In this document: positions 14,267 to 15,172 of the stretch, one piece after another | Layout: every line of letters begins with the position of its first letter | Position numbering within the stretch: position 1 is the first letter of the stretch | From: a bacterium | GTDB taxonomy: Bacteria; Cyanobacteriota; Vampirovibrionia; Obscuribacterales; Obscuribacteraceae | Reading direction: 5' to 3' | Assembly (NCBI GenBank): GCA_030431355.1 | Contig: JAUIJG010000083.1 | Coordinates: forward strand, 1 to 15,172 | Length of the DNA stretch: 15,172 bases | Program-made: the position numbers and the translations under genes | Notes under the pieces: generated by a model | What the model was told of the DNA's origin: nothing | The model's database searches: none | The model's input: only the letters and a program-made list of their open reading frames with translations

Positions 14267-14329
14267 CCAGAAACCAGCGACTCGAAGTCGTCGGATTCTG
14301 GACTTGTTTATCGAGGTTTTCGACCTCGA
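14267..14329 (+). promoter_or_regulatory. Two-hairpin leader upstream of the NAD kinase gene
   Basis: Hairpin 1 has an outer stem CCAGAA/TTCTGG (14267-14272 with 14296-14301) and an inner stem CGACT/AGTCG around a CGA loop, joined by a partly paired internal region. Hairpin 2 is TCGAGGT/ACCTCGA (14311-14317 with 14323-14329). Both end about 60 nt before the ATG and neither has a T-run. They may form a regulatory leader RNA, or protein-binding inverted repeats in DNA. It does not match a riboswitch I can name. Confidence 0.4.
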
Positions 14330-14390
14330 AGGTGTCGCTGTCTAATCGGAAGCGGCAAACTCTGGAAATCAATCTGGATAGATAGCACCT

Positions 14391-15172
14391 ATGACCGAGA
14401 AATCCAGCAAAGCAGGCAGCATCAAAACCTGTCTGATTATCGTTAAGCAGACTTTCAAAGCCCTGGCGGAATCCTCCGGGGACGAAAGACTGCTCCAGGC
14501 ACTCGGCGAAGGAAACCCACACGCCGAGCGGATCATCGCATCCGACACATCGCACCGGGAAACCCTGGAGCATGTGGCCCGTATTCTGGTTGACCAGGGA
14601 GTGGACGCTCGCTGCATCAACCGACAACCGGGAGAACACTTCCAGGTCGAAGAAGATCTGGTGATCACCGTCGGTGGTGACGGAACCTTCCTGGACGCGT
14701 CCCACTCCATCCTCAACCAGGTGCCTGTTCTCGGCGTCAACTCGGCTCCCATGTCGAGTTTCGGGAACTTCTGCCTGGCCGACAAAGAGTCGGTGGAGGA
14801 CGTACTGCTTCGTATTCTGGGCGGGGAAGAAGAACCCGTGGAACTCACCCGTCTGCGCGTCACAGTGGACGGAGCGGAGCTTTCCACGCCGGTTCTCAAC
14901 GAAGTTCTGCTCAGCCACAAAAGTCCTGCCGGCACCACACGTTACGTGATCGAGCTACCCGGCCAGGAACCGGTGATGCAGAAGTCATCCGGCCTCATCG
15001 TGGCATCTCCGGCCGGCTCCACCGGTCTGAATCGCTCCGCCAAGGGCTATGTCATGAAGATCACCTCCCGGGGCTTCAAATACCACAACCTGGCTGCCTT
15101 CATCGAACCGGACAAAGACTATTTCGAAGAAGGCGAACTCAAGGAAGGCGAGAGCATCACCGTTATCTCCGA
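14391..15172 (+). CDS. nadK: NAD kinase, C-terminus cut by window edge
   Basis: Phosphorylates NAD to NADP in the cytosol. The frame from ATG 14391 is open to the window end (260 full codons plus 2 nt). It has the diagnostic GGDGTF at residues 95-100, VLGVNSAP at 113-120, NEV at 170-172, and SSGLIVASPAGST at 199-211. The classical bacterial form is DG-x-IVSTPTGSTAY; the SSGL start and alanine-containing turn seen here, together with the NSxP and GNFC elements, resemble the plant NADK3/animal mitochondrial NADK branch. Residues 1-60 include an insertion-rich segment before the first conserved block. Codons end mostly in C or G, as in the DUF4139 gene. There is no strong ribosome site (GGAT about 12 nt upstream), and a structured leader precedes it. 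Confidence 0.88.
   Translation, partial: MTEKSSKAGSIKTCLIIVKQTFKALAESSGDERLLQALGEGNPHAERIIASDTSHRETLEHVARILVDQGVDARCINRQPGEHFQVEEDLVITVGGDGTFLDASHSILNQVPVLGVNSAPMSSFGNFCLADKESVEDVLLRILGGEEEPVELTRLRVTVDGAELSTPVLNEVLLSHKSPAGTTRYVIELPGQEPVMQKSSGLIVASPAGSTGLNRSAKGYVMKITSRGFKYHNLAAFIEPDKDYFEEGELKEGESITVIS

Larger units (their letters stand above)
13920..14390. other. Spacer and structured leader before the NAD kinase gene
   Basis: A 471-nt stretch with no credible gene. It holds CTAGCGCTAG (14047-14056), an AT-rich part around 14110-14200, and two adjacent hairpins at 14267-14301 and 14311-14329. No terminator for the DUF3343 gene and no tRNA were recognised. Confidence 0.45.

Noticed and set aside
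14260..14335. tRNA or known riboswitch in the NAD kinase leader
   Set aside because: The two hairpins do not form a cloverleaf and lack a T-loop motif; I cannot match them to a named riboswitch.
14196..14938. Minus-strand frames of 189 and 240 residues opposite the NAD kinase gene
   Set aside because: Shadows of the G/C-rich NAD kinase codons, without family motifs.
1..15172. Genomic island, prophage or insertion sequence
   Set aside because: No integrase, transposase, phage structural gene, terminal inverted repeats or target duplications seen; gene content is mostly housekeeping.

Overview
The window looks like ordinary bacterial chromosome. Genes are short-spaced and lie on both strands, with no integrase, transposase, CRISPR array, rRNA or recognisable tRNA. 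Base composition is intermediate for most genes, but two genes (the DUF4139-type gene and the NAD kinase) are strongly enriched in G/C-ending codons. The gene mix is a lipoprotein-type Slt transglycosylase, a pheophorbide-oxygenase-like Rieske enzyme, a eukaryote/mitochondrial-like NAD kinase and a DUF3343 protein. It would fit a Gram-negative-type environmental lineage, possibly a non-photosynthetic relative of cyanobacteria, but this taxonomic guess is weak inference.

Layout. Positions 1-1278 (minus) hold most of guaA, the GMP synthase; its C-terminus runs off the left edge. Divergent from it is a small CX5R dual-specificity-type phosphatase (1412-1948). After a 440-nt spacer comes a large soluble DUF4139-like protein (2391-4001), closed by a clear hairpin terminator. 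Next is a cassette of a 31-codon small ORF with a strong Shine-Dalgarno, a Rieske non-haem iron oxygenase (4262-5407) and a TetR regulator that overlaps it by 68 nt (5340-5960). A secreted repeat protein with DUF3060-like GHDN motifs follows (6054-7244), then a 470-nt spacer with a terminator-like hairpin, and a cysteine-rich zinc-ribbon protein (7712-8011) with tandem terminators.

The next block on the minus strand is glutamate dehydrogenase (8265-9539) and a cysteine desulfurase-family PLP enzyme (9614-10855). Divergent from these is a 777-residue Slt-type lytic transglycosylase with a lipobox (10949-13282). It converges within 2 nt on a small zinc-ribbon protein (13285-13506, minus). A DUF3343 protein, a family proposed to carry Se or S, lies at 13689-13919. 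A NAD kinase with a structured leader starts at 14391 and runs off the right edge.

Functionally the genes are mostly independent housekeeping units: purine synthesis, nitrogen assimilation, NADP supply, wall turnover and S/Se handling. The likely functional pairs are the Rieske oxygenase with its TetR regulator and, more speculatively, the cysteine desulfurase-like enzyme with DUF3343. The most unusual signals are non-coding. A 10-bp palindrome CTAGCGCTAG occurs exactly three times, always in intergenic DNA. A 25-bp AT-rich element occurs twice just after a terminator. Several hairpin-rich leaders also stand out. I see no clear defence or other novel multi-gene system.
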